64,000 nucleotides of DNA from assembly GCA_037176845.1 (NCBI GenBank), contig JAYKXP010000029.1, positions 372,001 through 436,000 of the forward strand, given 5' to 3'. Of the stretch, positions 1 to 10,309 are shown in pieces. Under the pieces are notes generated by a model. That model made no database searches. It worked only from the letters and a program-made list of their open reading frames with translations, and had not been told where the DNA came from. Source of the stretch: Paramarasmius palmivorus (Eukaryota > Basidiomycota > Agaricomycetes > Agaricales > Marasmiaceae). Positions within the stretch are counted from its first letter, which is position 1. Each line of letters begins with the position of its first letter. The translations under genes and the position numbers were made by a program.

Positions 1-856
1 GTCACAGGCAATTCAGATCCTTTTGTTTTCATGCTCATCCCTTCGCCACTTTGCTGCATACCTGACAGAAACCGATGTCCAGCCCACATTTTCACCAATC
101 ACTCTCCCCAGGCTTCAGACTCTCAACATTGAAGTAGTCAGCTTCTTTGTGAGCCCCCCTATCACCCCCATACCTTACCAGCACCCCAGCGATGCACCGG
201 AATTGATCGTTCAGCACTTCCTGGACTGCATTGACGCCCCAAATCTTGTCAATTTCTCTTTGAACTGGAGATCATCCCAAACATCCCTAACTACCCTTGT
301 TGGGTTTCTAGAACATTCAGGATGTGCTCTCCGCAGTCTTGTCCTGTCTATATCAGAAATGGCAAGCACCGAAATGATCGACCTTCTCGCTTCAATGCCC
401 TCACTGGTACAACTCAAGTTGAGACCAATCTTGAGGGAAATAGATGAAACACCATGGTCCGCGGTCTCAGATTGGCATCTTCCTGGGATGTTGATTGACT
501 CGCTCACTCCTTCCCAAGCGAACCTAAATGGCAATGTCCTGTGCCCGAATCTCGAGTTTCTCGTGTTTCAGGAGAGCCTGGCCTCACATGCCTTACCCAT
601 AATTGCATTAGCAGAGGCGAGGTGTGCCGAGGATTCAAGGACGCAAAAGCTGAAGCGTCTGCAGCTCCATATCATCGACCATATCATCGTCGATGATATG
701 GAGGTTACACCAAGGTTGGAAGCGTTGCGCAAGCGAGGGATGTTGGTCAAGGCCGATTTAGTGACGCATTCATACACCAAGTCCGTGACTACTTCTCCAG
801 AACCTGATTTTTATGAACATGTACATTCGGGTGAACTATGGTATCCGGAACCTTAA
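1..856 (+). CDS. F-box/LRR-like protein, C-terminal part (runs off left edge)
   Basis: The frame is open from base 2, so the 5' part lies outside the window; the first codons read SQAIQILLFSCSSLRHF, matching the middle of the intact paralogs further right. About 284 residues remain and contain the family's repeated leucine-rich segments: a LPRLQTLNIE strand, a LRSLVLS segment, a SDWHLPGMLIDSLTPSQ block, the VLCPNLEFLV strand, the IIALAEARC helix and the HSGELWYPEP end. It is the only F-box copy on the plus strand; the other seven are on minus. Its closest match here is the truncated copy at 15378-15741 (both read KLKRLQLH). By family it is probably a substrate-recognition subunit of an SCF-type ubiquitin ligase; target unknown. 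Whether the missing N-terminus is intact cannot be seen. Confidence 0.8.
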   Translation, partial: SQAIQILLFSCSSLRHFAAYLTETDVQPTFSPITLPRLQTLNIEVVSFFVSPPITPIPYQHPSDAPELIVQHFLDCIDAPNLVNFSLNWRSSQTSLTTLVGFLEHSGCALRSLVLSISEMASTEMIDLLASMPSLVQLKLRPILREIDETPWSAVSDWHLPGMLIDSLTPSQANLNGNVLCPNLEFLVFQESLASHALPIIALAEARCAEDSRTQKLKRLQLHIIDHIIVDDMEVTPRLEALRKRGMLVKADLVTHSYTKSVTTSPEPDFYEHVHSGELWYPEP

Positions 857-1204
857 AAATCGAGATTTTGTGATGCATGTAGTCAAGGTTCTAGGATATG
901 GACATTATTAGGTATGTATCAAGTATTCTCTTCATATTCGTATTTGTATAGCTTTTGTTTTGCGAGTCGGTATCAATTTGAAGTTGACAGAGTCGCGCCT
1001 CCTGCTCGATGATAAATGATAGATGTCAAACTTGGGGATGGTGGTGATAGTTTGGTTCCGGGGTTACGAGTCTTGTTTCCTGTTTCCTGTATACTACGGA
1101 CACATAAAATTTGTTTCCGCTATGATTGTCGTCAGCTTCCTAGGCAGAGACGAAGGAACACTGGAATATGACTTGGACGTGCTACCACCTCTCAGTAACA
1201 TTCC

Positions 1205-4200
1205 CGAGCGTGTATGCCTATCTCGTAGCTTTTAAGCATCGAGCTCAAATTGGGCCGAAAAAAAAAACAAACTAATCTTGAGACACTTTCTCTCGTCTCT
1301 CCAAGACTCTTGAGGTTGAGGTGAAGTCAGTATGTGAGTGATGTGGGTGCGCTGGTTCACGATCCTAGACGCGGGCGGAGGTAAGTTATGGAACGACAAA
1401 AGTCTGGGTTGTTGCGTACCACTGGCATCTACGGACCGTGAACTCAGTCGGTCTGTTTGGCTCTGGCTCTCAGTGACCGAAGCAGGAGTGAACAGATAAA
1501 GGAGGGATCGGAGGTGTTTGATTTTATTTGCGAGAACAGTCCAAGCGGGGGTGACAGCGAAACGGCAAGCGTAGTCTGTAAATATGAACGCTCGATTATA
1601 AACAAAGAAAAGCGTGCGTTAATCTAGTTCTTGTCACCGTGCCTGACGTGGGTGAAGTTGCCAGGGCTTGGTGACTACGAATTGAATGAACCGCCAGCAG
1701 TTATCGTTATCGTTCAGAGACATTTCGTTTGACGCATGCCATTCCCCTGATTTCCAGTAGGCACTAGATGGCTCCTCCCTAGGTAACGAGTCAGTATGAA
1801 CGCTCGATTATAAACGAAGAAACACAGACATACTGCCGATATCTCTTGTCTATAACGGTCTCGTAGCTTTTAAGCATCGAGCTCAAACTGGACATATTCA
1901 CCTCTATGCTGGCTAGCTGAAAAAAAGGGATCCTGAGACGTTTTCTGCGTAGTTTTCTCTCGTCTCCCCAAGACACTTGAGGTTGAGGTGTTGAAGAGTG
2001 ATGTCACATGTGGGTGCTGGTTCACCATCCTAGAAGAGGTAAGCTATGGAACGAAAAGTATAGGTTATGTACCATTTACTGCGAGCTTGAACTGGGTAAC
2101 TACTTAAGTATCCAGTTGACGGTTTACCTCGCAGGACGTGAATGAACGCAAGGTCTTTGTTTCTACTACTAGGGTACGTCAGCGTTCGATGAAACCCGTC
2201 GGTTTGTATTTTGTATGAGGGTACGCACCAAGTTCGAACCAGAACGTCTCCACGCTGAGGAGAGCAGTTCTTGTCACCGTGCGTGATGCACCAACACCGG
2301 ACTGTACTAGTTGCCAGAGCTTGGTGACAACGACTTTGAATGAACGACGACAGGAGTCATCGTTCAGGGACGTATGCCAGTATCCTGGTTTGCATTGCGA
2401 TATGTAGAACCCAAGGTCGTCCACCTTCCCAGGCAATGGGTCAGTATGAACGCTTGGTTATAAACGAAGAAACACAGAACCATGACATACTGCCGATATC
2501 TCATGTCTATAACCATCTCAAACTGGTCCGAAAAAAACGAATCCTGAGACGCTTTCTCTCCAAGACACTTGAGCCCGAGGCGAAGTCGGTTTGTGAGTAA
2601 CGTGGATGCTGGTTCACGATCCTAAGACGTGTTGAGGATAGCTGGAAAAAGACATAGGAACAGTTCAGCTTAAGATTCAGCTTGTATACCTCAGAAAACA
2701 GAACTCACGCGTGGGTATGAGTTTGGGTTACGTGTCCCTGGGACCTGTCATAAACTTGAAGGCACCTCGTGAGGTAGAAGTTGCTTGGACTCGTTCTGAT
2801 GAAGCACGCTCTTTGGAGACGCCAGGGGTTATCGATTTATCGTTCAGGGACAGACGCATGGTTTCCCTAGGCAACGAACACTCGATTATAGAACTGAGAA
2901 ACACGGAAACACGACCACATCTCGTGCATTTATACCCTACGATATCTCTTTTCTATAACCATCTCAAACTGGTCCGAAAAAAAAAACGAATCCTGAGACG
3001 ATTGTCTCACCAAGACACTTGAGGTTGAGGCGAAGTCGATTTGTGAGTAACGTGGATGCTGGTTCACGATCCTAGACGTGGGCGGAGGTAAGCTATGGAA
3101 CGAAAAAAGTCTGGGTTGTTGCGTACCACAGTGGCATCTACACGTTACACGGACGGTGAATTGGGTAGCCAAGTATCAGTCGGTCTGTTTTGGCTCTCAG
3201 TGACCGAAGCAGGAGTGAACCAAAGGTCTACAGATAAAAGCCGGATGCGGCCAGAGGTGTTAGGTTTTAGTCCAAGCGTGAATGGGGGTGACAGCGAAAC
3301 GACAAGACGTCTTCCATAGCGAAGGTGAATGCTCGATTATAAACAAGGCAACACGACGTACCACCATGTGTACTCAACGATATCTCCTGTTTATAACCAT
3401 CTCGTAGCTTTTAAGCGGCCCCCCAAAAAAACGAAGAGATCCTGAGACGTTTTATGGGTGATTTGTTCTCGTCTTCGAGGAGCGCTGGAGTTGCAGTTTG
3501 AACTTGAACTAGTGATGTGGGTGGTTCACGATCCTAGGTTGTGGGCAGAGGTACTCGTGAGCTAAGGAACGAAATGTTTATGCTATTGCGCGCGCGTGTA
3601 CCCTGTACATGTTACACGGCTTGAGGACTGTGCATCGGTCGGGTTACCTCGCAGGGCGTGCGCGTGAATGCTGAGGTCTATTAGACTGGTAGTTGAACGT
3701 TAAACGACTGAGGCGTCCGAATCCTCGTTAGGTGTCTGTGAATGGAGATGGGAGCAAAATGGCAAGATGTCTCCCATGGCGTAGTCTGTACGTCCCGGAG
3801 AAAAGGCGCCGCCATATGCATTGTCATTTGAATTTGTTTCTAGGGTACATCCGAGTCAGCATCACTGAACCCGTTGGTTTGTATGAGGCGCTAGGGTACG
3901 CACCAAGTATCTCCACGTTGAGGAGAGCGTGTGTTAATCTAGTTTTTGTCACCGTGCGTGATGTACCAACAGCGAACTGTACCTCGTTAGGTAGAGTTTT
4001 GTTGGGTGAAGTTGGCAGAGCTTGGACTGATGACCACGACTTGAATGAACCGCCAAGAGTTATCGTTCAGGGACGCATGCCAGTATCCTGGTTTGCGTGA
4101 CGATCTGTAGATACTAGATAGCACCTTCCTAGGCAACGAGTCAGTATGGACGCTTGATTATAGACTGAGAAACACAGAACCATGACATCTCTTCTCTATA

Positions 4201-4480
4201 ACCATCTTGTAGCTTTTAAGCATTGGGCCGAACAGGAAGACGTTTTCTGCGTGGTTTCCTCTCGTCTCCCATACTTGAGGTTGAAGCCTAACAGGGAAGC
4301 GTCGGTGTTGAAACGTTGAACCTTTGAAGTTTGCAGCTGGTAGCTGGTTCCCGAAAAAGAAGGAACCCTGAGACGTTCTCTCGTCTCCCAAAGACTGAGG
4401 CCTGAAGTATGACTTTAGGCTGAACAGAGGAGTGTAGATGTTACAGTTTGAAAGCGATGCGGGTGTTGTGGACAGAGGTA
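1205..4480. repeat. Degenerate tandem array, about six copies of a 430-820 bp unit
   Basis: Several landmark blocks recur in the same order. A block reading GAACGCTCGATTATAAAC with GATATCTC..CTATAACCATCT after it starts near 1797, 2447, 2877, 3326 and 4146, with a partial copy near 1583. It is followed by CTCGTAGCTTTTAAG or TCAAACTGGTCCG, then an A-run, then CCTGAGACG, then TTGAGGTTGAGG, then GGTTCACGATCCTA (near 1352, 2020, 2611, 3055 and 3510). Spacings of roughly 650, 430, 450 and 820 bp suggest internal deletions in some units. The short ORFs here are broken differently in each copy and resemble nothing I know, so I call no gene. It could be a decayed satellite or the remains of a repeatedly duplicated element. 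Confidence 0.75.
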
Positions 4481-4619
4481 CGTCATTTTCGGTGCCAAAA
4501 TAAAGGGAATAGAAAAGCCATTTGCAGGTGGCGAGCTTGGACTGAGTAGCTACATTTGCCTCAGAATGAACCCAAGGAATAGTACAGCCGCCAGGGTAGT
4601 CTGTAATAATTGTATACAT

Positions 4620-4745
4620 GCTGACGAACGTGCTCGGACAGTCCTCGGGGCCCGGGAAAAGAGACCGAAAAGCGAAGCGCGAGAAAAAAAAAAGAAGGCG
4701 GCCGCCGCTGTCGTCGCCGTCGGTTGACCGCCCATCACTGACTCT
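4620..4745 (-). repeat. Dispersed repeat, inverted relative to 24795-24915
   Basis: Read on the minus strand this segment carries GTGATGGGCGG, then a GCGGCG-rich stretch, then TTTTTTCTCGCGCTTC, a CTTTTCGGTCTCTT block, GGGCCCCGAGGAC and ACGTTCGTCAG, in the same order as the plus strand at 24795-24915. The copies are diverged and 20 kb apart. Here the repeat lies just upstream of the gene starting at 4866. It may be part of a mobile element; no inverted ends or target duplication were seen. Confidence 0.55.
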
Positions 4746-4865
4746 AGCATCTCTTGTATTTTTCATTTTTCAGATTAACCCCTGGTGGAACAACAACTCC
4801 CAAATCCGGCTACTCTCATAAACGTTGCTGCGGCTGCCTTGTATTCCTTCTTCTCTCCTCTTCTC

Positions 4866-7800
4866 ATGACGACAACCACAGTCGACGAACACTACACCCA
4901 CAACTCCCTCACCACCTTTTCATTCGGTAACGCTCCTACATCCACTATCCACTCAGACGAGATTACTCCATGGGATATCACTCCTAGACCCAGTGTTATA
5001 GCTCCCTTCACTCAAACTCATCCTCGGTCCAGGCGTTCCCAATCCCCTGCATCTAGCACATCCTCAACACGTTCACATACCCATCCCGTGGTGGAGTTTA
5101 GCAGCGATGATGATTGTTACGACTCTGAACCCGAGGCTGAAGAGGAAAGCAGGGAAAGAGAAGACAGTGTAGCTACACTACGTACCGCCCCGACCTTCAC
5201 TTCCCCTTTCGCCCCCGCCCAGGAGACGACACCTACAGGAATCGTCTTTTCTTCTCCGTTTGGGAGTGCACCCGCCACGAACGGTGCGAGACGAGCAGTC
5301 GAGAGTATCGATCCACTCGCTCCTTCCCCGTTAACACCTTCTACATCCACCGCTGCCAACACACCAGAACAAGATTTCGACTTAGCGTACATCACATCCG
5401 GTATAACCGCCGCCTCCTCCTCCCATTCCAACTCCTCCTCCAACTCCTCATATACACCCAGTCCAACAACAGCAACAACCCTTTACCCCCCACACGATTT
5501 CATCGCTCGCAGACCATCAGCGACGTCTGTATCCTCTTCGTCGACTATTAAGCAGCCTTGGTGGTCGTCGCTATTCCAATTCCAGCGTAGACATTCCGGG
5601 GTGTCTATCGCCAGCCGCGAGGAACGCGCTAACGGAGGCTCTATGATGTTTTTATACGACGATTCGTTCGCCAAGGGCTTGGTTAGATGGGGTGGTGAGG
5701 GGTATAAGAAGCAGAGGAAGGAGTGGTGTTTCCGTCGTACGATTGAGGCGCCGGCGGATGTACAAGGGGATGAGGTGGTGTTGAAGAAAGATAGAGAGAG
5801 GAGAAAACCGGTGCATTATAGAGGTATGCATCTCGATGAAGAAGAGGTGTGGTCGAATGATCTTGTTGGAGGAGAGTTTTTGGTTTCGAGAGAGGAGACG
5901 GTTAGGAAGGGTGTTGGAGGTGAGGATTTGTTTTCTTGTTTTCGTTGTGTTTTTTTTTTTTTGGTTTTATTCCTTGGGTATCGAGAGCGACGCTTAGTTT
6001 CTATCGTGACCATCCTTTTCTTTTCTTTTTCCTGCTTTTGGTGTTTTGGTTTCGTCTGGTCCTTTTTATTTGGTATCTCTTTGCTTCTCGTTCTCAGGTG
6101 GATGTTTTCCTTGTTTGTTCGTCGTTTCGTGCTCTCTTGTTCGTTTTCTTGGACCTTTTTCATTTCTGCTTTTGGTATCGCTGCTCTGGGTTTTACTTCC
6201 TTTCTCGTTCTCAGCTGGATTCGTTTCGTGTGCTGTCAGCCGATTTCGCCACCGTCCTTTTTTGTGGTAGTGCTTTGTTGCTTTTTGTACTAGCACCCAT
6301 CCACCTATTTTGCTCCTGGGTTCATCGATGGTCTTTTTTCTTGTATCTTGTCCCTGTTGGTTACTTGCTTCTCTTGGGTACTTTGTTTCCATCTTGGCGC
6401 TTTTTTTGTGGTATTTTCGCGTTTAGGTTCGCTGCACCTCACCTAGATCCGTGCTTGTTCTTGTTCTTGGTTTTACTTTTACTTTGGATTTCTTTGGCGT
6501 TAATCGTATCGATACCGCTTTCTTTTCTTGGTTTTTGGTTTTGGGTGTCGTGCTTGGACCTTTTTTCTTCGTTTCTAGCCGACTCCGGTTGACTGTTTCC
6601 GTGTCGATGCCGCTTTTTGTTTTGTTGGTATCGTGTCTGGTCAGCGGATGTTTTTCGTGCTCTGGTTTGTAGTTTACGGTTTACGGTTTTACTCTCTCTT
6701 CTTGTTTTGTTTGTTGGGTTGGATGTTTGTCGTTCGTCGTTTGTCATTTTGGGTCTGGGATATCACCTTGTTCTTCCTGTGGCCAACTTTGCATTTTTTT
6801 GATCTGATTTTTTTTTTCTTTTCTTTTGGTATCGCTGACTCTTCGTCGTTTACTGTTCTCGTGCCTTTTTCTTTTTTTTCTTTGGTGACGGGTGCTTTTC
6901 CATTTCATATCTACCTTTCTACCTCTTTACCTCTTACCTCAAACATCAAACTAACCTATGACATCGTTTATTATAGGTACAGACCCAGACACACAAACAA
7001 TCCCCAAAGCACCCCAACAGCGGATCATTATCCGTCATAGGCCTTCTCCCAACTCTAACACCAAACACCCTTCGGTGATAATACACAAACATTCCAAAGC
7101 GTTGGCCTTTTCTATAAGTCGGTATTACAAGCCACCTACCACTGCTCCCAACGCGCACTCGCGTATGTCCACTTCGACGCGCGTAGGTGTCGGTGTCGGT
7201 GTCGGTGTCGGTGTTGGTGGCGCTCGAACGTCAAGAGTGGTGTTACTCGCGCCTAGGAAAGTGCAGGAAGCGTTTACTAGTACGACTACGACCAAGATGT
7301 TGGTTGATCATGGGTTATTATCTACCGGCACCCCCGAGGGGAATCGAAGACCTCAGATCCCAGTTCCGAGACCAACACCAATATCCAGACCAGCAAGTCG
7401 AGATTCGACTTCCTCGTCTTCGTATACACACGCTAGCGCTTCGACTTCGACTTCTACGTCGGCGACTTCTACGCCTAGTACCTCCATGTCGGAATCAGAA
7501 CATTCTTCGCCTTCTCACACCCCATCTCCTTCCATCTCCCCTTCTTCTTCCCTTTCCCACGCCACCTCCACCACCAACACCGCCTCCTCAGACGACGACG
7601 AAGACGACCCAACACACCCCAGACCAATCAGAACACCCTACGCCGAAACATACGGTACCGTCGACCTCTCCCTCGCATACACCAAACACCAAGCATACGT
7701 TCCCCCATGGGTAACGTTCGAACCTAGAGGTAAACAGGAACAACAAAAAAGGGTGGTGGATAATTTGAATATGAGTTTTAAGGATGTTGGGTTGTTGCCT

Positions 7801-8802
7801 TCGACTCCGAGGTCTGCGTCGGGTGGGAAGAAGGTTAAGGGCGGTAGAGGTGTTGGTGGTGCTGGGGGTAAAGGGGGTGCTGGGGGAGATGGGGGTAAAG
7901 GGAAGAGAGATGCGTTTGAAGGTATACCAGACGAAGCGCTGTATATGCTTTTACCGCTTTGGCCTGGTGAGGGGTTGCCTGGTCCACAAACCAAATCACA
8001 GGCGCAGGGAAGGTACACGATCCCAGTCGAGAGACGCCGCTTCCTTCTCGTATGCTACAAGGAAAAACCACCTCCACCCCCATCTTCTTCTACATCTTCT
8101 TCCGCTAAACACAGGAAAGAGAAGGAAGAAGCGACGAGTTCTAGTTCGTCGGCTTCGTCTAGAGTCTCATCGAAATCGTCTACAGAGTCGAAAAGGCCGG
8201 AGGCCTACTCTGCTGATGGGAAGAATATTCTCTTACCGGGGTTTTTGGTAACTGCGAGACAGGTTGGGTACGCTGACCTCCAAGGGTCTGGGGTACGTAT
8301 GCCCGAGGAAGGTATAACCGTCACTTCTTCACTCGAAGAAGCTTTTCGGGATCTACCATTCTCGTTAAACCCCAACACACCAAATCCGAACCCGGCCAGA
8401 CGAGCAAGCTGGGCGTCAATCCAATCCAAATTCTCGTCTTCCTCGGGCCCAGGAACGGGATACGCGGATACGACGATCCTAGCATCCTGCGCTACGAGAG
8501 AAAGCGGAGTCGAGTTTGATCCTGAGGGGTTGTTGGCGTTGGGGTTGTGTAGAGTGGTTAATCCGTTACCGGTGGGTATGGTTGAGGAGGATCTTGTTGG
8601 TTCCGACGAAGGTGGTGGTGCTGAGAACGGTGGTGGTGGTAATGGGGCCGGGGTTGGGGGTAATGGGGGTAATGGGATAGGTGGTGGTGGTGGTGGTGGT
8701 GGTGCTGGGAGGTATCATCAGCTACGCCTGACTCCTGTAGGTAAAGCGGTGATGGAGATGGTTTGGATTGGGGGGATGGCGGTGGGGAGTTTTGGGTGGT
8801 GA
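4866..8802 (+). CDS. Large low-complexity protein of unknown function, with a 1,057-bp intron
   Basis: Proposed structure: join(4866..5919, 6977..8802), 959 residues. Translation is set at ATG 4866; the frame is open further upstream, but only from a GTG. Exon 1 ends at donor GTGAGG (5920). The intron ends CTAAC..TTATTATAG (6976). The join is phase 1 on both sides, so the frame is kept. Most of the protein is Ser/Thr/Pro-rich and looks disordered. Folded-looking islands are MMFLYDDSFAKGLVRWGGEG and a WCFRRTIE segment in exon 1, and in exon 2 ETYGTVDLSLAYTKHQAY, ALYMLLPLWPGE, RRRFLLVCYKEK and RLTPVGKAVMEMVWIGGMAV. A hexanucleotide run encodes (VG)n near 7186, and glycine-rich runs sit near 7850 and 8620-8700. 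I recognise no domain. Two separate genes remain possible, but the phase match and good splice sites favour one. Confidence 0.6.
5920..6976 (+). other. 1,057-bp T-rich, A-poor intron
   Basis: Between donor GTGAGG and acceptor TTATTATAG the plus strand is dominated by T with very little A (for example three A in 6001-6060). It has recurring words such as GGTATCG and CTTCTCGTTCTCAG (near 6085) with a near copy at 6201. The long reading frames in it on both strands follow from this bias and look like nothing. Introns elsewhere in the window are mostly 46-80 bp, so this one is about twenty times longer. The TTCTCAG words resemble acceptors, so alternative splicing is conceivable. Confidence 0.6.
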
Positions 8803-9362
8803 GTGCGTTTTGGGCGTGTTTGTGTGGGGGCGTTGGGGGTTTTCGATTTTCTTGCTTGCTTGCTTGGACGGTGCTTGCTTTTTACGCGTATCTTGTTTCG
8901 ATATTCAAATCATAGGCTCATGGGCTCATCTCATACTGTATCATTTATCATTTTTCGAGTTTCCGTCGTCACGGTCTGGATGCTTTCGAATTTCTCTCTC
9001 CACTCCACTTTTGAACTAGATACCCTTGGTTGCAGGTGTATATATATCTATAAGCTATAAGTATAAGTACGAATATCTATATCTATATGAATCCGAATGG
9101 GTGTACAAAAGAGTATAGGCCCAAAACAAACCTCGCTTGACATGGCTCAGCTCTAGACCAGAAACCATAATTGTATATGAGTAGTAGAGGTGTGTACAAG
9201 TTCGTTTCGGAGTAAAAGGGATTAGGATGGGCTTGCAATAAGTATCTACATGGGCAGGTATTAACGATTCGAACAAAACGAACGTCCATAATCGTGAACA
9301 CATATTAGTACATGCTTGCCATCGTCACTAAGGATCGGTTACAGGTCTAAACACATATATAC
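8803..9362. other. Intergenic, no gene seen
   Basis: Convergent spacer between the plus-strand gene ending at 8802 and the minus-strand F-box remnant. It includes the 3' flank of the remnant (about 9217-9300), which is repeated at 10242-10310 as part of a tandem duplication. Nothing else recognisable. Confidence 0.6.
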
Positions 9363-10227
9363 CTAGGTAATTATATTGACACCAAGCGCCGGCCACCACA
9401 TTTCACCTGAATGTATATAGTTGCGAAAATCTGGTCCTGGTGAAGTAGTCACGAACTTGACGTGTGGGTTCTTGGATGCAAATAACTGAACCAACACTCC
9501 TCGGTTACGCAATACTTCTACCCCTGAAGAGATCTCCATACCCTCACTAGTAACTTTGCCTCTGAAGCCTACCTGCAGACGCTTCAGCTTTTGACTAACC
9601 AACGGCTCCGTGCACCGAGCTTCTGCTACTGCAAATATAGGCACTGCATACGTAGGTGGGCAGTTTCGAACCATGAGTAACTCGAGATCGGGGCATAGAA
9701 CGGTGTCGACGGTTTGTTGAGATTGAGAAGGAGTGAGAGAATCGAGTAGGCCCCCGGGGAGATGCCAATCCGACACGTCCGATTCCACACCCGTGACTAG
9801 TGGTATCACCTTTAGGTGCTTGAGCGTGGGCACCGAAGCGAGAAGGCCGACTGCATCTGCGCCTTTTGCTGGAAAATCCAGAACGAGACTGCGCAGAGCG
9901 CATTTCGAACGGATCAGGAATTCCTCGACGCTAGATAGTGGTAGGTCTGACATCGTGGACGTAAGACAGAATTCGACAAGTTGTGGAGCGTTTAAGCAGT
10001 TTAGGAAATGATCCAACGCGATGAGAAGTAATTCGAATGTGCGCTGCAAGGAAGGTAAGCCGTTGGCTTCGATGTTGAGAGTCTGAAGGTTGGGGAGCAT
10101 GATTGGTGTATCGGGAAGACGCTCGACCTCATTTCGAATGGAGAAAGTGAAGTGGCGAAGGGATGAGTGCGAGGACGACAGGATTTGAATGGCCTGCGAG
10201 GGGGTCAAGCAGTCGTTAGGCCATGTA
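9363..10227 (-). pseudogene. 5'-truncated F-box/LRR-like copy
   Basis: This is the C-terminal half (about 281 codons) of the neighbouring gene at 10310-11974, closely similar throughout (QILSSSHSSLRHFTFSIR, LRSLVLDFPAKG, SDWHLPGGLLDSLTPSQ, YIHSGEMWWP). The apparent start at 10208 is TTG, which reads as an internal Leu in the parent (NDCLTPTQ), so it has no proper ATG. Similarity to the parent stops at 10227 and switches at once to sequence matching the parent's 3' flank. The copy therefore lost its F-box half when it was duplicated. It is open to its natural stop, so it decayed recently or is tolerated as a read-through product. Probably not functional. Confidence 0.8.
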
Positions 10228-10309
10228 ATTAGGATGTCCGATGGGCTTGCAAATCTACATGGGCAGGTATTAACAATCTAAACAAAACGAACGTCCATAA
10301 TCGCGAAAA

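Noticed and set aside
5936..6802. Several long reading frames on both strands in the T-rich tract, some looking like hydrophobic membrane proteins.
   Set aside because: They arise from T-rich codons (Phe, Leu, Val, Ser) and overlap in multiple frames; the tract is better read as an intron.
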